From assembly GCA_015065075.1 (NCBI GenBank), contig SVRA01000004.1:1-59050 (forward strand): a DNA stretch of 59,050 bases, given 5' to 3'. The translations under genes and the position numbers were made by a program. The notes beneath the pieces were generated by a model, which saw only the letters and a program-made list of their open reading frames with translations, was not told where the DNA came from and did no database searches. This DNA is from Oscillospiraceae bacterium (GTDB lineage: Bacteria > Bacillota > Clostridia > Oscillospirales > CAG-272). Numbering within the stretch: position 1 is the stretch's first letter; each line of letters starts with the position of its first letter. Of the stretch, positions 8,613 through 18,842 are shown in pieces.

Positions 8613-11600
8613 TTAATCTTCTTTGCGTCTCTTTGCAAATACTGCGCCTCCAATGATAGCAGACGCTATAATTGCAACAGCACTGCCAAGAGAGGACCTG
8701 CAGCCCTTCTTGTCGTCAGATCCTGACTTGTCGGTATCGCCACCCGATACAGTATTTTCCTCGGTATCGACATCGGTGGTATCCTCTGTAACGTCAACGC
8801 TGACGTCCTCAGTAGTATCTTCGGTAGTGTCCTTGGTAATATCTTCGGTAGTGTCCTTGGCAATATCTTCGGTAGTATCCTCGGCAGTATCCTCGGTAGT
8901 ATCTTCGGTAGCATCTTCTATTCCGTGAGTCAGATCGTTTTCATCCTCACGAACAATCAAAACTCCCTCATAAGCGGGTATAGTTATCGAAGCAACGCCC
9001 TCCGACATATCAACTGTCACTATATTGCCCGATCCGGGATAATAAATAGTAGCAACTCCCTCGTATCCGTCAGTATAATTCCACTTGACAGCCAATTTGG
9101 ACTCGCTTGAATTGACCAAGAAAGTAACATCACGATCCTCAGATTCGAAATCACCCATCAGAAGAGCCGAAGCGTTATCTCCCGACGCTCTAACGGTCAG
9201 ATTCGTGGAAATGCACTTTCTAACCTTTTTCATCAATGCATTTACCGAATATATCGCCTCATTTTCAAATTCGGCCATAATTTTCGCGATCTCATCCTCA
9301 AGATCAGGCGTAAGCGCGTGGGTGGGGACTGCGTTGTAGAAGAACACAGTTCCGCCCGCATCCTCAAATTCTGCAAGCTTTTCAAGTGCTTCAACCGAAA
9401 TATACTCGGTGTAAGGAAGTATCACTGTGGAATAACAGCCCGATCCGACAACGAGTCTGCCCTCGTCGTTTATCTTCGCGGCGCGAATGCTTTCGTCGTC
9501 AAGAACAGTAAAGAGATACTGGTTTTGCAAAAGAGTCAGACAAAGTGTTTCGTAATTGGAGTTCATCTCTACCGTCGTTGTATCCTTACCCGAGCTTGAA
9601 GAATGATCTCTGTCGGCATCGTGGTAAGCCTGAATGGTAGCGATAGGATAGAACACTGCAAGCTCTCCGCTCTCAACCGTTTCATCAAGTATCGTGTTCA
9701 GTCTTCCGATATATGTATTGAGCTTGTTGATCTCAATAGTAGAGTAATCCCTTGTAGGATTGATAACGTTATAGATATTGGTTCCAAGCAAACGGGTTAT
9801 CGAAAGTCCTCCGATAGAGGTTCCGAGAATGTCGTCGGTATGATCGAGAACACCTGCTGCATTGGGATTGTACTCTATCATTACGTCGTTCTTTCCCGCA
9901 TTTTTAGCAGCGGACGCAACGTAGCGAAGACCCATAAAGTCTCCAATATTGTTCTGTCTGAGCAGATTGTGAGGATCGACCCAAAGAGCGTCGGCACCGG
10001 GGATCGTCATACCGCCCACGATCTGCATAAAGTTTCCGCCGTAGGTCTCGATATGGTCGTTCATATCTTCCTCAAACAAGAAGTGACCAGAGGAGGCAAC
10101 GCCGTGAGCTTCACACCATTCGGTGATCTGATCGACGTAAGATTCCTTGAACATAGTAGCTACGAGCTGATAATAGTTCATTCTTACCATACGGTCGTAA
10201 TCGGTAGAGCCCGCAAACAAGCTGGGAAGATTGATATAATAACCGTAGGTCTCATAGAATCTTTCAGCAAATCCCTTCGTCCACACAACGTAGCCAAGCA
10301 TATCTCTGTTGCCAAGCTGGGGCTCATCGGTAAAGAACGCAGTAATATTCTTAAAGGAGTCACCAAGACGGTCGTAGTACTGCTGATAAGTGATATCAAT
10401 GAAGTATTTAACTGCATCGGGATTGAGCAGGTCAACGTCGCGCAGAGTATCGAAATTAGTCCTGTCCTCTTCTCCGTCGTAGGTATAACGAAGAACATAT
10501 ACATCGAGCGTCCAGTCGCCAAGCGCGGAGGAAGAAACAGTTCCATTATCGTTAACGTTGAGATTTACAGAACCATTGCTGTCGGTAAGAACTGCCTGCA
10601 TAATACCGATCTCAAGATCAGTACCGTGAGTATCTCCAAGAGTATAGGACGCAGTACCGCCCACACCGGTAAGAACGATGTGTTCAATACCCGTGGACTC
10701 CCATTCGCGCCCCTTCTGCGCGTCAAGCACAAGACCGTACGCCTTGCCGCTGGGCCACTGATATTCGTCGTAGATCCAAAGAGTCATTCCCTTGCTTGCG
10801 GCATAGTCATATACCGTTTTAAGAATAGCAAACTCATTGGGATCTTTAAGATATTTCTGATTGAAGTTTACGTTGGAAACGATACCGCCGTAGCCCTCTT
10901 TCAGATACTGATCAACAGGAGCGATGCTTCCGGTAAATCCGTAACTGAGCCAGTTCATTCTCTTGCTGTTATCGGGATCTTCAAACTCCTCGCCAAGCCA
11001 GAAATCAGCGTAATTTACGTCGAAGGTCTCCTCCTCTTTGGCAACGTAATCGGACTGGAAGTTGATAAACGTAGCAGCATCCTCGGCGGTCTTATAGAAA
11101 GCAACCGCCTTTACGTAATATTGAGTATCCGCAGGGATTTTCCCCAAGTTATTATCAAACATATCGAGTCTTAGTTCGGTATACGTTCCGGTATAAGGCA
11201 CATTATTAGGAGCATAATACACCGTTGAAAGATTTGTCAGGTTGCATACTACAAGCTGCCAATCCTCCGAAGCTGCGTATCTTATTGCCTGACAAGGAAA
11301 TTCATTTCCCGTTTCAGTAGTTCTGAAGCGCAGCTCACCTCTGATATTGCTCTTGTTGGTCTTGACCAACATAGCCAAATAAGGATATTGCTCACAATCG
11401 ATCTCGGAGGACGGAAGCCTTAACGTAATGTAAGGGTCATCACAGTTTCCACCTGCATTGTCCTGAAAGATCAGCTTGGCCGAACCTTCCACAACCTCCG
11501 CAGAGACGTTGTGTCCTCCGATAAAGCAAGAACCAACGTTGTCGGGATCAACAAGATCGACAAGATAATCAGGAGCAACGTAAGATCCCGCCGAATCCTC

Positions 11601-11708
11601 AGCAATTACCGACAATATCGCACTTGCGCTGCAAATTACCATACACAGAAGCAAAATCATTGCTACTGCCTTTATCCACGATTGGCGTGCGTCAGAAAAT
11701 TTCAACAT
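8613..11708 (-). CDS. Secreted, surface-anchored glycoside-hydrolase-like protein (GH106-like)
   Basis: The 1031-residue protein has, in order: a signal peptide (residues 1-36, positively charged then a long hydrophobic core ending SASA); a ~200-residue beta-rich region that could bind carbohydrate; a hydrolase region with WLSYGF, YDEYQWPSG and FFTDEP; a glutaminase-like fold and beta-sandwich ending AYEGVLIVRE; a low-complexity linker rich in Thr, Glu and Asp; and a C-terminal KKGCRSS motif, one transmembrane helix and KRRKED tail. There is no LPXTG motif. AGGAGG lies 7 nt before the ATG, and a consensus promoter is upstream. It probably acts on an external glycan, with the cytosolic paralogue handling imported products; that division is inference. 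Confidence 0.8.
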   Translation of the reverse strand: MLKFSDARQSWIKAVAMILLLCMVICSASAILSVIAEDSAGSYVAPDYLVDLVDPDNVGSCFIGGHNVSAEVVEGSAKLIFQDNAGGNCDDPYITLRLPSSEIDCEQYPYLAMLVKTNKSNIRGELRFRTTETGNEFPCQAIRYAASEDWQLVVCNLTNLSTVYYAPNNVPYTGTYTELRLDMFDNNLGKIPADTQYYVKAVAFYKTAEDAATFINFQSDYVAKEEETFDVNYADFWLGEEFEDPDNSKRMNWLSYGFTGSIAPVDQYLKEGYGGIVSNVNFNQKYLKDPNEFAILKTVYDYAASKGMTLWIYDEYQWPSGKAYGLVLDAQKGREWESTGIEHIVLTGVGGTASYTLGDTHGTDLEIGIMQAVLTDSNGSVNLNVNDNGTVSSSALGDWTLDVYVLRYTYDGEEDRTNFDTLRDVDLLNPDAVKYFIDITYQQYYDRLGDSFKNITAFFTDEPQLGNRDMLGYVVWTKGFAERFYETYGYYINLPSLFAGSTDYDRMVRMNYYQLVATMFKESYVDQITEWCEAHGVASSGHFLFEEDMNDHIETYGGNFMQIVGGMTIPGADALWVDPHNLLRQNNIGDFMGLRYVASAAKNAGKNDVMIEYNPNAAGVLDHTDDILGTSIGGLSITRLLGTNIYNVINPTRDYSTIEINKLNTYIGRLNTILDETVESGELAVFYPIATIQAYHDADRDHSSSSGKDTTTVEMNSNYETLCLTLLQNQYLFTVLDDESIRAAKINDEGRLVVGSGCYSTVILPYTEYISVEALEKLAEFEDAGGTVFFYNAVPTHALTPDLEDEIAKIMAEFENEAIYSVNALMKKVRKCISTNLTVRASGDNASALLMGDFESEDRDVTFLVNSSESKLAVKWNYTDGYEGVATIYYPGSGNIVTVDMSEGVASITIPAYEGVLIVREDENDLTHGIEDATEDTTEDTAEDTTEDIAKDTTEDITKDTTEDTTEDVSVDVTEDTTDVDTEENTVSGGDTDKSGSDDKKGCRSSLGSAVAIIASAIIGGAVFAKRRKED
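8765..8930 (-). repeat. Degenerate tandem repeat encoding a Thr/Glu/Asp linker
   Basis: Short repeats of about 12 to 24 bp encode TTED-type units between the hydrolase region and the C-terminal anchor. It looks like a wall-spanning spacer. Confidence 0.8.
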
Positions 11709-11762
11709 ACAATGTCCTCCTTTAGTAAATCAGCTCTTAATACAGAACTCTGCCATGTTTTT

Positions 11763-11791
11763 ATTTTATCATAAACACTCTATTTTGTCAA
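11763..11791 (-). promoter_or_regulatory. Sigma-A promoter for the secreted hydrolase gene
   Basis: On the minus strand TTGACA (11786-11791), a 17-bp spacer and TAAAAT (11763-11768). The leader to the ATG at 11708 is about 50 nt. Confidence 0.85.
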
Positions 11792-11814
11792 TAATAAATA
11801 CACTCTGATCAACA

Positions 11815-11852
11815 AAAAAGCGCGCACTCCTATCTAAAGGAGAACGCGCTTT
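11815..11852 (-). terminator. Intrinsic terminator after fhs
   Basis: On the minus strand AAAGCGCG, then CTCCT-TTAGAT-AGGAG, then CGCGCTTTTTT forms a two-part stem followed by a T run. It marks the end of the purine/fhs transcript. Confidence 0.9.
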
Positions 11853-11875
11853 AAAATTTAACGTATTAACCCGTA

Positions 11876-13549
11876 TCAGAACAAGCCGCTTATCGTTCCG
11901 TTGTCGTCAACGTCGATCCTTTCAGCCGCAGGCACCTTGGGAAGACCGGGCATCGTCATAATATCACCGGTCAGAACGACAACAAAGCCTGCACCCGCCG
12001 AAACCTTGACGCTTCGCACGGTAACAGTAAAGCCCTCGGGAGCGCCGAGCTTGGTCGGATCGTCCGAGAAGGAATACTGTGTCTTCGCAACGCAAATAGG
12101 ACATCTGCCATATCCCAGAGCCTCGAGCTGAGCGATCTGCTTCTGTGCTGCAGGAGTGATGTTCACGCCAACGCCGCCGTAAACTCGCTTCGTCACCGCC
12201 TCAATCTTCTCAGCGATAGAAAGCTCATCGGTATAGCTGAAGCTGAAATCATTGGGCTCCTCGCAAAGTCTTACTACCTCCTCTGCAAGCGCAATTCCGC
12301 CCGCACCGCCGTCTGCCCAGACGGTCGAAAGCACGACGTTAACGCCGAGAGCCTTGCACTTTTCAATCACAAGCTCTATTTCAGCATCGGTATCGGTCGG
12401 GAAGCGGTTGACCGCAACCACGCAAGGAAGCTTGTATACGTTCTTGATATTGGAAACGTGACGGAGAAGATTGGGAATTCCCTTCTCAAGCGTCTCGAGA
12501 TTTTCACTGCCAAGCTCGGTCTTAGGAGATCCACCGTGCATCTTGAGCGCGCGAACGGTAGCAACGACAACGACCGCCGAGGGAGTCAAACCTGCCATAC
12601 GGCACTTGATATCGAGGAACTTTTCAGCGCCGAGATCTGCACCGAATCCTGCTTCGGTAACGGCGTAATCGCCGAGCTTCATCGCCATCTTGGTCGCAAT
12701 GACCGAGTTGCAGCCGTGAGCAATATTTGCAAAAGGACCTCCGTGCACGAAAGCAGGAGTGCCTTCAAGAGTCTGCACAAGGTTGGGCTTCAGGGCATCC
12801 TTGAGAAGCGCCGCCATAGCTCCGACCGCCTTGAGATCGCCCGCCGTAACGGGCTTTTCATCGTAAGTGTATGCCACAACGATCCTCGAGAGTCTCTCCT
12901 TGAGATCGGAGATCGACGAAGCAAGGCAGAACACCGCCATAATTTCAGAAGCCACGGTAATGTCGTAGCCGTCTTCTCTCGGCACACCGTTCACACGTCC
13001 GCCAAGACCGTCGGTAACAAAGCGAAGCTGACGGTCATTCATATCAACACATCTTCTCCACGTAATTCTACGTGGATCGATATTCAAAGCGTTACCCTGA
13101 TAAATATGGTTGTCCAGCATAGCCGCAAGCAAATTGTTAGCCGCACCGATCGCGTGGAAATCACCCGTAAAATGCAGATTGATATCCTCCATAGGAACGA
13201 CCTGCGCGTATCCGCCGCCTGCTGCACCGCCCTTGACACCGAAAACGGGACCCAAGGAGGGCTCACGAAGTGCAACGACTACGTTCTTGCCTATCTTCTT
13301 AAGACCGTCGGAAAGACCGATAGTGGTTGTAGTCTTTCCCTCACCCGCAGGGGTGGGAGTAATAGCAGTAACAAGGATCAGCTTGCCGTCCTTTCTCTCA
13401 CTCTCCTTGAGAAGCGAGTAGTCGACCTTTGCCTTGTAATTTCCGTACTGCTCGAGATATTTTTCATCCACACCCGCGGCCTCCGCAATCTCGCGGATGT
13501 GCCTCATTTTCGTCGCCTGAGCTATCTCAATATCAGATAAATATGCCAT
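11876..13549 (-). CDS. fhs: Formate-tetrahydrofolate ligase
   Basis: The enzyme makes 10-formyl-THF from formate, THF and ATP in the cytosol. The 557-residue protein is full length, with the P-loop [14 protein letters not shown] near residue 70 and the conserved [11 protein letters not shown] and [10 protein letters not shown] segments. AAGGA lies 7 nt before the ATG. It sits 148 bp after purL in the same direction and before a strong terminator. 10-formyl-THF feeds both PurN and AICAR transformylase, so its position at the end of a ZTP-controlled purine operon makes metabolic sense. Whether it is on the same transcript is uncertain because a palindrome (13661-13693) lies between purL and fhs. 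Confidence 0.97.
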   Translation of the reverse strand: MAYLSDIEIAQATKMRHIREIAEAAGVDEKYLEQYGNYKAKVDYSLLKESERKDGKLILVTAITPTPAGEGKTTTTIGLSDGLKKIGKNVVVALREPSLGPVFGVKGGAAGGGYAQVVPMEDINLHFTGDFHAIGAANNLLAAMLDNHIYQGNALNIDPRRITWRRCVDMNDRQLRFVTDGLGGRVNGVPREDGYDITVASEIMAVFCLASSISDLKERLSRIVVAYTYDEKPVTAGDLKAVGAMAALLKDALKPNLVQTLEGTPAFVHGGPFANIAHGCNSVIATKMAMKLGDYAVTEAGFGADLGAEKFLDIKCRMAGLTPSAVVVVATVRALKMHGGSPKTELGSENLETLEKGIPNLLRHVSNIKNVYKLPCVVAVNRFPTDTDAEIELVIEKCKALGVNVVLSTVWADGGAGGIALAEEVVRLCEEPNDFSFSYTDELSIAEKIEAVTKRVYGGVGVNITPAAQKQIAQLEALGYGRCPICVAKTQYSFSDDPTKLGAPEGFTVTVRSVKVSAGAGFVVVLTGDIMTMPGLPKVPAAERIDVDDNGTISGLF

Positions 13550-13660
13550 TTAGAAATCCTTTCCTTTTGGATCCCTGCCCCAAAAGCCATATAATTTAAT
13601 AGAATTTAAATTTCACAAACCGTAGAACCAAAATCTATCCTACGGGAAGTTTTTTGGAGG

Positions 13661-13693
13661 TGCGGAACCTTTTTTACCAAAAAAGGTTCCGCA
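13661..13693 (-). terminator. Perfect 15-bp palindrome after purL
   Basis: TGCGGAACCTTTTTT (13661-13675) pairs with AAAAAAGGTTCCGCA (13679-13693) across a 3-nt loop. It begins 5 bp after the purL stop. It may terminate part of the purine transcript, leaving fhs at lower or separate expression, or it may be a dispersed repeat. Confidence 0.6.
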
Positions 13694-13697
13694 CATC

Positions 13698-16600
13698 TTA
13701 TTTAAAGTATCTAACCGCGCTTTCAAACATCTTCATATCGAACTCACCGAGAACGTTCTGATAAAGTCCGTTTCCTATACGCTCGGAGTGACCCATCTTA
13801 CCGAATACACGTCCGTCGGGCGAGGTAATACCTTCGATCGCCATGACAGAATCGTTGGGATTGTAGCGAATATCACTCGTCGCGTTGCCCTCAAGATCAA
13901 CGTACTGAGTAGCGACCTGACCGTTCGCGATCAGCTCTTTTAAAAGCTCGTCGGATGCAAGGAAGCGACCCTCACCGTGCGAGATAGCGACGGTATAAAT
14001 GTCACCGACCTCAGTCGCCGCAAGCCAGGGCGACTTATTGGAGGCAATTCTGGTTCTCACAAGTTTCGACTGGTGTCTACCAATCGTGTTAAAGGTCAGC
14101 GTCGGGCAATTTGCATCGGTGTCAATTATCTTTCCGTAAGGCACAAGACCGAGCTTAATAAGCGCCTGGAATCCGTTACAAACGCCGCACATCAGACCGT
14201 CACGGTTGTTAAGAAGGTCGTGAACGCCGTCCTTGATCTGTCCGTTGCGGAAGAATGCCATAATAAACTTGCCCGATCCGTCAGGCTCGTCACCGCCCGA
14301 AAATCCTCCGGGAACGAATACCATCTGGCTTTCAGCCAGCTTCTTTGCGAAGCTCTCCACACTTCTCTGAATGCCGTCTTGAGTCATATTGTTGATAACG
14401 AATATTTCGGCATTCGCGCCCGCATCTCTCATAACCTTTGCGGTGTCAAATTCACAGTTGGTTCCGGGGAATACGGGAATAAGCACCTTCGGCTTTGCGA
14501 CCTTGATAGCAGGAGCAACTCTATTTTCAGCATTGAAGCTTATATTCTCGTAAAGCTTGTTGCCGTCCTTTTCAAGAGTCGGGAAAACGCTCTCAAGCTT
14601 GCCCTCGTAAAGCTTATCAAGCTCCGCAAAGGAAATTTGCTCGTCCCCACGGGAGATCTTGCCGTCGTCTGTAAAATATCCAACGATCATACCCTCCGCA
14701 TCAGCGTCGACCTCAAGCAAGAACGCTCCGTAGCAATAATTGAATATCGCTCTGTTGCACATAGACTCGTCAAATCTGAATCCGAGTCCGTTACCAATAC
14801 ACATCTTGTATACCGCCTCGGCAATACCGCCCATCGTGGGAGTGTAAGCCGAATACACCTTGCCTGCTCTCATAAGCGCCGTTACCTTATTAAAGGTCTC
14901 GATCAGCGAGCTTGCCACGGGCAGATTATCCTCGCCATACTTGGGCGCAATGCAGATAAGCTTGTGACCTGCCGCCTTTGCGTCGTTCGTAACGACCTCA
15001 TCGATCTTACCCGTAGTAACAGCAAAGGAAACGAGCGTGGGAGGAACGTCAAGCTTCTCAAACGAGCCACTCATCGAGTCCTTACCGCCGATAGCCGCGA
15101 TCCCAAGCTCTACCTGAGCTCTGAACGCACCAAGAAGAGCCGCAAATGGCTTGCCCCATCTCTTGCCGTCCTTAAGCGGCTTTTCAAAGTATTCCTGGAA
15201 GGTAAGATATACGTCCTCGTAGGAAGCGCCTGCCGCAACGAGCTTAGCTGCACTCTCAACCACTGCAAGATAAGCCGAGTGATAGGGAGATTTTTCTGCA
15301 ATATAGGGATTGTATCCCCAAGACATAAACGAGCAGGTGTCGGTGTGCTTCTGCTCGACCGAAACCTTGTGAACCATCGCCTGAATAGGAGTTTTCTGAT
15401 GCTTTCCGCCAAAGGGCATAAGCACCGTGCCCGCACCGATCGTCGAGTCAAATCTCTCGGAGAGACCGCGCTTCGAGCAAACGTTCAAGTCACCCACAAG
15501 TGCCTTGTATCCTACTACAAAATCCTCCACGTAGTCCTTCTCATAATCGCAAACTGCCGCCGCGGGAGCAACGTCAATGTGCTTCTCCGCGCCGTTTGAG
15601 TTGAGGAACTCACGGGAAATGTCAATTATAGTCTTACCGTTCCAATGAACGCGAAGTCTAGGCTCCTCAGTAACGCGAGCCACGACCGTCGCTTCAAGGT
15701 TTTCGCTCTCGGCAAGAGCCATAAATCTCTCAATATTTTCTTTTTCAATAACGACAGCCATTCTCTCCTGCGACTCGGATATCGCAAGCTCTGTGCCGTC
15801 AAGTCCCTCGTATTTCTTCGGAACCTTGTTAAGATCGATGTCAAGACCGTCCGCAAGCTCGCCGATCGCAACCGAAACACCACCCGCGCCAAAGTCGTTA
15901 CATCTCTTTATCATTCTGCAAGCCTCCGCGTTTCTGAAAAGACGCTGAAGCTTTCTTTCCTCGGGCGCATTGCCCTTCTGCACCTCTGCACCGCAGGTCT
16001 CGACCGAATGAGAATCGTGCGCCTTGGACGAGCCGGTAGCACCACCAACACCGTCACGTCCGGTACGTCCGCCAAGCAGAACTACGACGTCGCCGTCAAG
16101 AGGGCATTCACGTCTGACGTTTTCGGAAGGAGCCGCCGCGATGACCGCACCGATCTCCATTCTCTTCGCCGCATAGCCGGGGTGATAAAGCTCGTCAACT
16201 ATACCCGTAGCAAGACCGATCTGGTTACCGTAGGACGAATATCCCGCCGCCGCGGTCTGTACGATCTTTCTCTGGGGAAGCTTGCCCTTTATAGTCTCGG
16301 AAACGGGCACCGTAGGATCAGCCGCACCCGTCACACGCATAGCCGCGTAAACGTAGGATCGTCCCGAAAGCGGATCGCGGATCGCGCCGCCAATGCAGGT
16401 TGCCGCGCCGCCAAAGGGCTCGATCTCGGTAGGGTGATTGTGAGTCTCGTTCTTGAAAAGCAAGAGCCAATCCTCGTCAATACCGTCAACCGTCACCTTG
16501 ATCTTGACGGTACAAGCGTTGATCTCCTCGCTCTCGTCAAGCTTTTGGAGCTGACCCGTCTTTTTGAGATATTTCGCCGCAAGAGTTCCAATATCCATAA

Positions 16601-17387
16601 GATTTTGGGGCTTTGTCCTGCCAAGCTTCTCACGCACAGCAAGATATTCCTTATATGTCTTTTCAAGCAGCTCGTCCTCGAACGTCACCTTGTCGATCGT
16701 AGTCAAGAAGGTAGTGTGACGGCAGTGATCAGACCAGTAAGTATCGATCATTCTGATCTCGGTAATGGTAGGATCTCTCTTCTCGCTCGCAAAATACTCG
16801 CGGCAGAACTTTATATCGTCTATATCCATTGCAAGACCAAGCTCCTTGACCATATTGCCAAGCGCCTCGTCGTCCATATTCACAAATCCGTCAACCGTTG
16901 CAACGCTCGTGGGTATCTCATACTCAACCGCAAGAGTTTCGGGCTTGTCAAGAGCCGCTTCTCTAGCTTCAACAGGGTTGATAACGTATTTTTTGATCTC
17001 CTCCACGTCCATATCGGAAAGCTTACCCTCAAGAACGTAGACCTTTGCCGAACGAACGGTGGGTCTCTTACCGCAAGACATTATCTGAATACACTGAGCC
17101 GCACTGTCTGCTCTCTGATCAAACTGACCGGGCAAAAATTCAACCGCAAAAACCTTGCCGCCCTTAGCGTCAAGAGCTTCGGTCACGATGTCGAGCTGGG
17201 GCTCGGAAAACACGCTTGCCTTCGCCTTGTCAAAGATCTCTGCCTCAATATCGTCAGCATCATAGCGGTTAAGTATGCGAACGCCCTCAAGATTTTTTAT
17301 TCCAAGAAGGTTTTTAAGCTCGGAATAAAGACCTGCCGCCTCATGAGCAAGCTCCTTTTTCTTTTCAACAAAAATTCTATAAACCAT
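13698..17387 (-). CDS. purL: Phosphoribosylformylglycinamidine synthase, single-chain long form
   Basis: It converts FGAR to FGAM with glutamine and ATP. The 1229-residue chain fuses the PurS-like N-terminal part, the ATP-binding synthase halves (FKNETHNHPTEIEPFGGAAT; then a second half from about residue 620) and a C-terminal class I glutaminase. The glutaminase nucleophile is the Cys in GLMCGVCNGFQ, and the His-containing ISHGEGRF segment follows. This long form replaces the PurS/PurL/PurQ trio typical of Bacillus. An AAAGGA site precedes the ATG, 20 bp after purD. No residue loss was seen. Confidence 0.96.
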   Translation of the reverse strand: MVYRIFVEKKKELAHEAAGLYSELKNLLGIKNLEGVRILNRYDADDIEAEIFDKAKASVFSEPQLDIVTEALDAKGGKVFAVEFLPGQFDQRADSAAQCIQIMSCGKRPTVRSAKVYVLEGKLSDMDVEEIKKYVINPVEAREAALDKPETLAVEYEIPTSVATVDGFVNMDDEALGNMVKELGLAMDIDDIKFCREYFASEKRDPTITEIRMIDTYWSDHCRHTTFLTTIDKVTFEDELLEKTYKEYLAVREKLGRTKPQNLMDIGTLAAKYLKKTGQLQKLDESEEINACTVKIKVTVDGIDEDWLLLFKNETHNHPTEIEPFGGAATCIGGAIRDPLSGRSYVYAAMRVTGAADPTVPVSETIKGKLPQRKIVQTAAAGYSSYGNQIGLATGIVDELYHPGYAAKRMEIGAVIAAAPSENVRRECPLDGDVVVLLGGRTGRDGVGGATGSSKAHDSHSVETCGAEVQKGNAPEERKLQRLFRNAEACRMIKRCNDFGAGGVSVAIGELADGLDIDLNKVPKKYEGLDGTELAISESQERMAVVIEKENIERFMALAESENLEATVVARVTEEPRLRVHWNGKTIIDISREFLNSNGAEKHIDVAPAAAVCDYEKDYVEDFVVGYKALVGDLNVCSKRGLSERFDSTIGAGTVLMPFGGKHQKTPIQAMVHKVSVEQKHTDTCSFMSWGYNPYIAEKSPYHSAYLAVVESAAKLVAAGASYEDVYLTFQEYFEKPLKDGKRWGKPFAALLGAFRAQVELGIAAIGGKDSMSGSFEKLDVPPTLVSFAVTTGKIDEVVTNDAKAAGHKLICIAPKYGEDNLPVASSLIETFNKVTALMRAGKVYSAYTPTMGGIAEAVYKMCIGNGLGFRFDESMCNRAIFNYCYGAFLLEVDADAEGMIVGYFTDDGKISRGDEQISFAELDKLYEGKLESVFPTLEKDGNKLYENISFNAENRVAPAIKVAKPKVLIPVFPGTNCEFDTAKVMRDAGANAEIFVINNMTQDGIQRSVESFAKKLAESQMVFVPGGFSGGDEPDGSGKFIMAFFRNGQIKDGVHDLLNNRDGLMCGVCNGFQALIKLGLVPYGKIIDTDANCPTLTFNTIGRHQSKLVRTRIASNKSPWLAATEVGDIYTVAISHGEGRFLASDELLKELIANGQVATQYVDLEGNATSDIRYNPNDSVMAIEGITSPDGRVFGKMGHSERIGNGLYQNVLGEFDMKMFESAVRYFK

Positions 17388-17407
17388 GACTCAAAATCCT
17401 TTCGAAA

Positions 17408-18676
17408 TTAGTCTTTGTTTGCCGCCAACGCACGCTGACCGATATCGTGACGGTAATATGCATTTCCAAAATGTATCTTTTCAACCTTCTCATAGGATGC
17501 CTTGATAGCACCCTCAAGCGTATCATCGATGCTTGTGACACCAAGAACACGACCGCCGTTGGTAAGAAGCTTTCCGTCAGAGAGCTTAGCGCCCGCCACG
17601 TAAACGGCGGGAGCGATATCGGCGGGAATAGTCATCTCAAATCCCTTTTCGTAGGACTGAGGATATCCCGCAGAAGCCATAATTACACAGCAAGCATGCT
17701 TGTCACTGAATTTGACCTCGGTCTCCTCAAGCGTTCCGTTCGTGGTCGCCATCATAACGGTGAGCAGATCACTTTCAAGCAAAGGAAGCACCACCTGAGT
17801 CTCGGGATCTCCGAAACGGCAGTTGTATTCGATCACCTTCGGACCGTTGGGTGTAAGCATAAGCCCGAAATAAAGACAGCCCTTAAACGTTCTGCCCTCG
17901 GCGTTCATCGCGTCGATCGTCGGCTTGAATATCGTCTCCATGCACTGATTTGCAATTTTCTCGGTGTAATAAGGATTAGGCGCGACCGTTCCCATGCCCC
18001 CGGTATTAAGACCCGTGTCGTTGTCGCCGGCTCTCTTGTGGTCCATCGACGAGATCATCGGCTTTACGACCTTGCCGTCTGTAAACGCAAGCACTGAGAC
18101 CTCGGGACCCGTCAAAAATTCTTCGATAACAATATGGTCACCACTTGCACCAAATTGCTTGTCCTGCATCATCGAAACGACCGCCTGCTTCGCCTCGTCG
18201 AGAGTCTGTGCGATAATAACTCCCTTTCCAAGCGCAAGTCCGTCAGCCTTGATGACCGTGGGGATCGGAGCAGTCTCAAGATAAGCAAGCGCTGCCTCCA
18301 TATCGTCAAAGACCTCGTAAGCCGCCGTCGGTATTCCGTATTTCTTCATCAGATTCTTCGAAAAGACCTTGCTACCCTCGATTATCGCCGCGTTTGCACG
18401 GGGACCGAAGCAAGCAACTCCCTTTGCCTCTAGGGCATCAACGCAACCGAGCACAAGCGGATCGTCAGGCGCAACAACGGCGTAATCGATGCCGTTATCA
18501 ACCGCAAATTTCACGATCGCTTCAATATCCTTCGCGCCAATGTCTACGCACTCGGCATCCGCCGCAATACCGCCGTTTCCGGGGAGCGCATATATCCTTT
18601 CGACGTCCTTATTCTCTTTTATCTTCTTGATGATGGCGTGCTCTCTGCCGCCACCGCCTACTACCATTATTTTCAT
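17408..18676 (-). CDS. purD: Phosphoribosylamine-glycine ligase
   Basis: GAR synthetase joins phosphoribosylamine and glycine using ATP. The 422-residue protein begins MKIMVVGGGGREHAI. It contains the ATP-grasp KADGLALGKGV, the DHKRAGDNDTGLNTGGMG loop and RFGDPETQ. The frame also opens at a TTG four codons earlier, but GGAGG lies 5 nt before the ATG at 18676. It is preceded by a ~100-bp imperfect palindrome separating it from the AICAR transformylase gene. Confidence 0.96.
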   Translation of the reverse strand: MKIMVVGGGGREHAIIKKIKENKDVERIYALPGNGGIAADAECVDIGAKDIEAIVKFAVDNGIDYAVVAPDDPLVLGCVDALEAKGVACFGPRANAAIIEGSKVFSKNLMKKYGIPTAAYEVFDDMEAALAYLETAPIPTVIKADGLALGKGVIIAQTLDEAKQAVVSMMQDKQFGASGDHIVIEEFLTGPEVSVLAFTDGKVVKPMISSMDHKRAGDNDTGLNTGGMGTVAPNPYYTEKIANQCMETIFKPTIDAMNAEGRTFKGCLYFGLMLTPNGPKVIEYNCRFGDPETQVVLPLLESDLLTVMMATTNGTLEETEVKFSDKHACCVIMASAGYPQSYEKGFEMTIPADIAPAVYVAGAKLSDGKLLTNGGRVLGVTSIDDTLEGAIKASYEKVEKIHFGNAYYRHDIGQRALAANKD

Positions 18677-18732
18677 TTTTACCTCCAACTTGTTTCGGAA
18701 TTTCTATTTTAGCTTACATAAAGAAACCGAGA

Positions 18733-18835
18733 ATTTTTTCGTAAGGCAAGGCGCACCGGAGGAAGCAAGGCGAAGGCTTACTTACGTAAGTCGAGCCGCT
18801 TTCGAGGAGCAACGAAGCATTACGGAAAAAGTCGA
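18733..18835. repeat. Large imperfect palindrome between the AICAR transformylase gene and purD
   Basis: The 154-bp gap holds a structure centred on ACTTACGTAAGT (18780-18791). Its outer arms are TTTTTTCGTAA on the left and TTACGGAAAAA on the right, with partly matching GAGG-rich inner arms. It resembles dispersed intergenic palindromes of Clostridia. No reading frame is present. Confidence 0.65.
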
Positions 18836-18842
18836 AGGTTTA

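Noticed and set aside
8613..8720. LPXTG sortase signal in the secreted hydrolase
   Set aside because: The C-terminus has KKGCRSS before the helix and no LPXTG-like motif.
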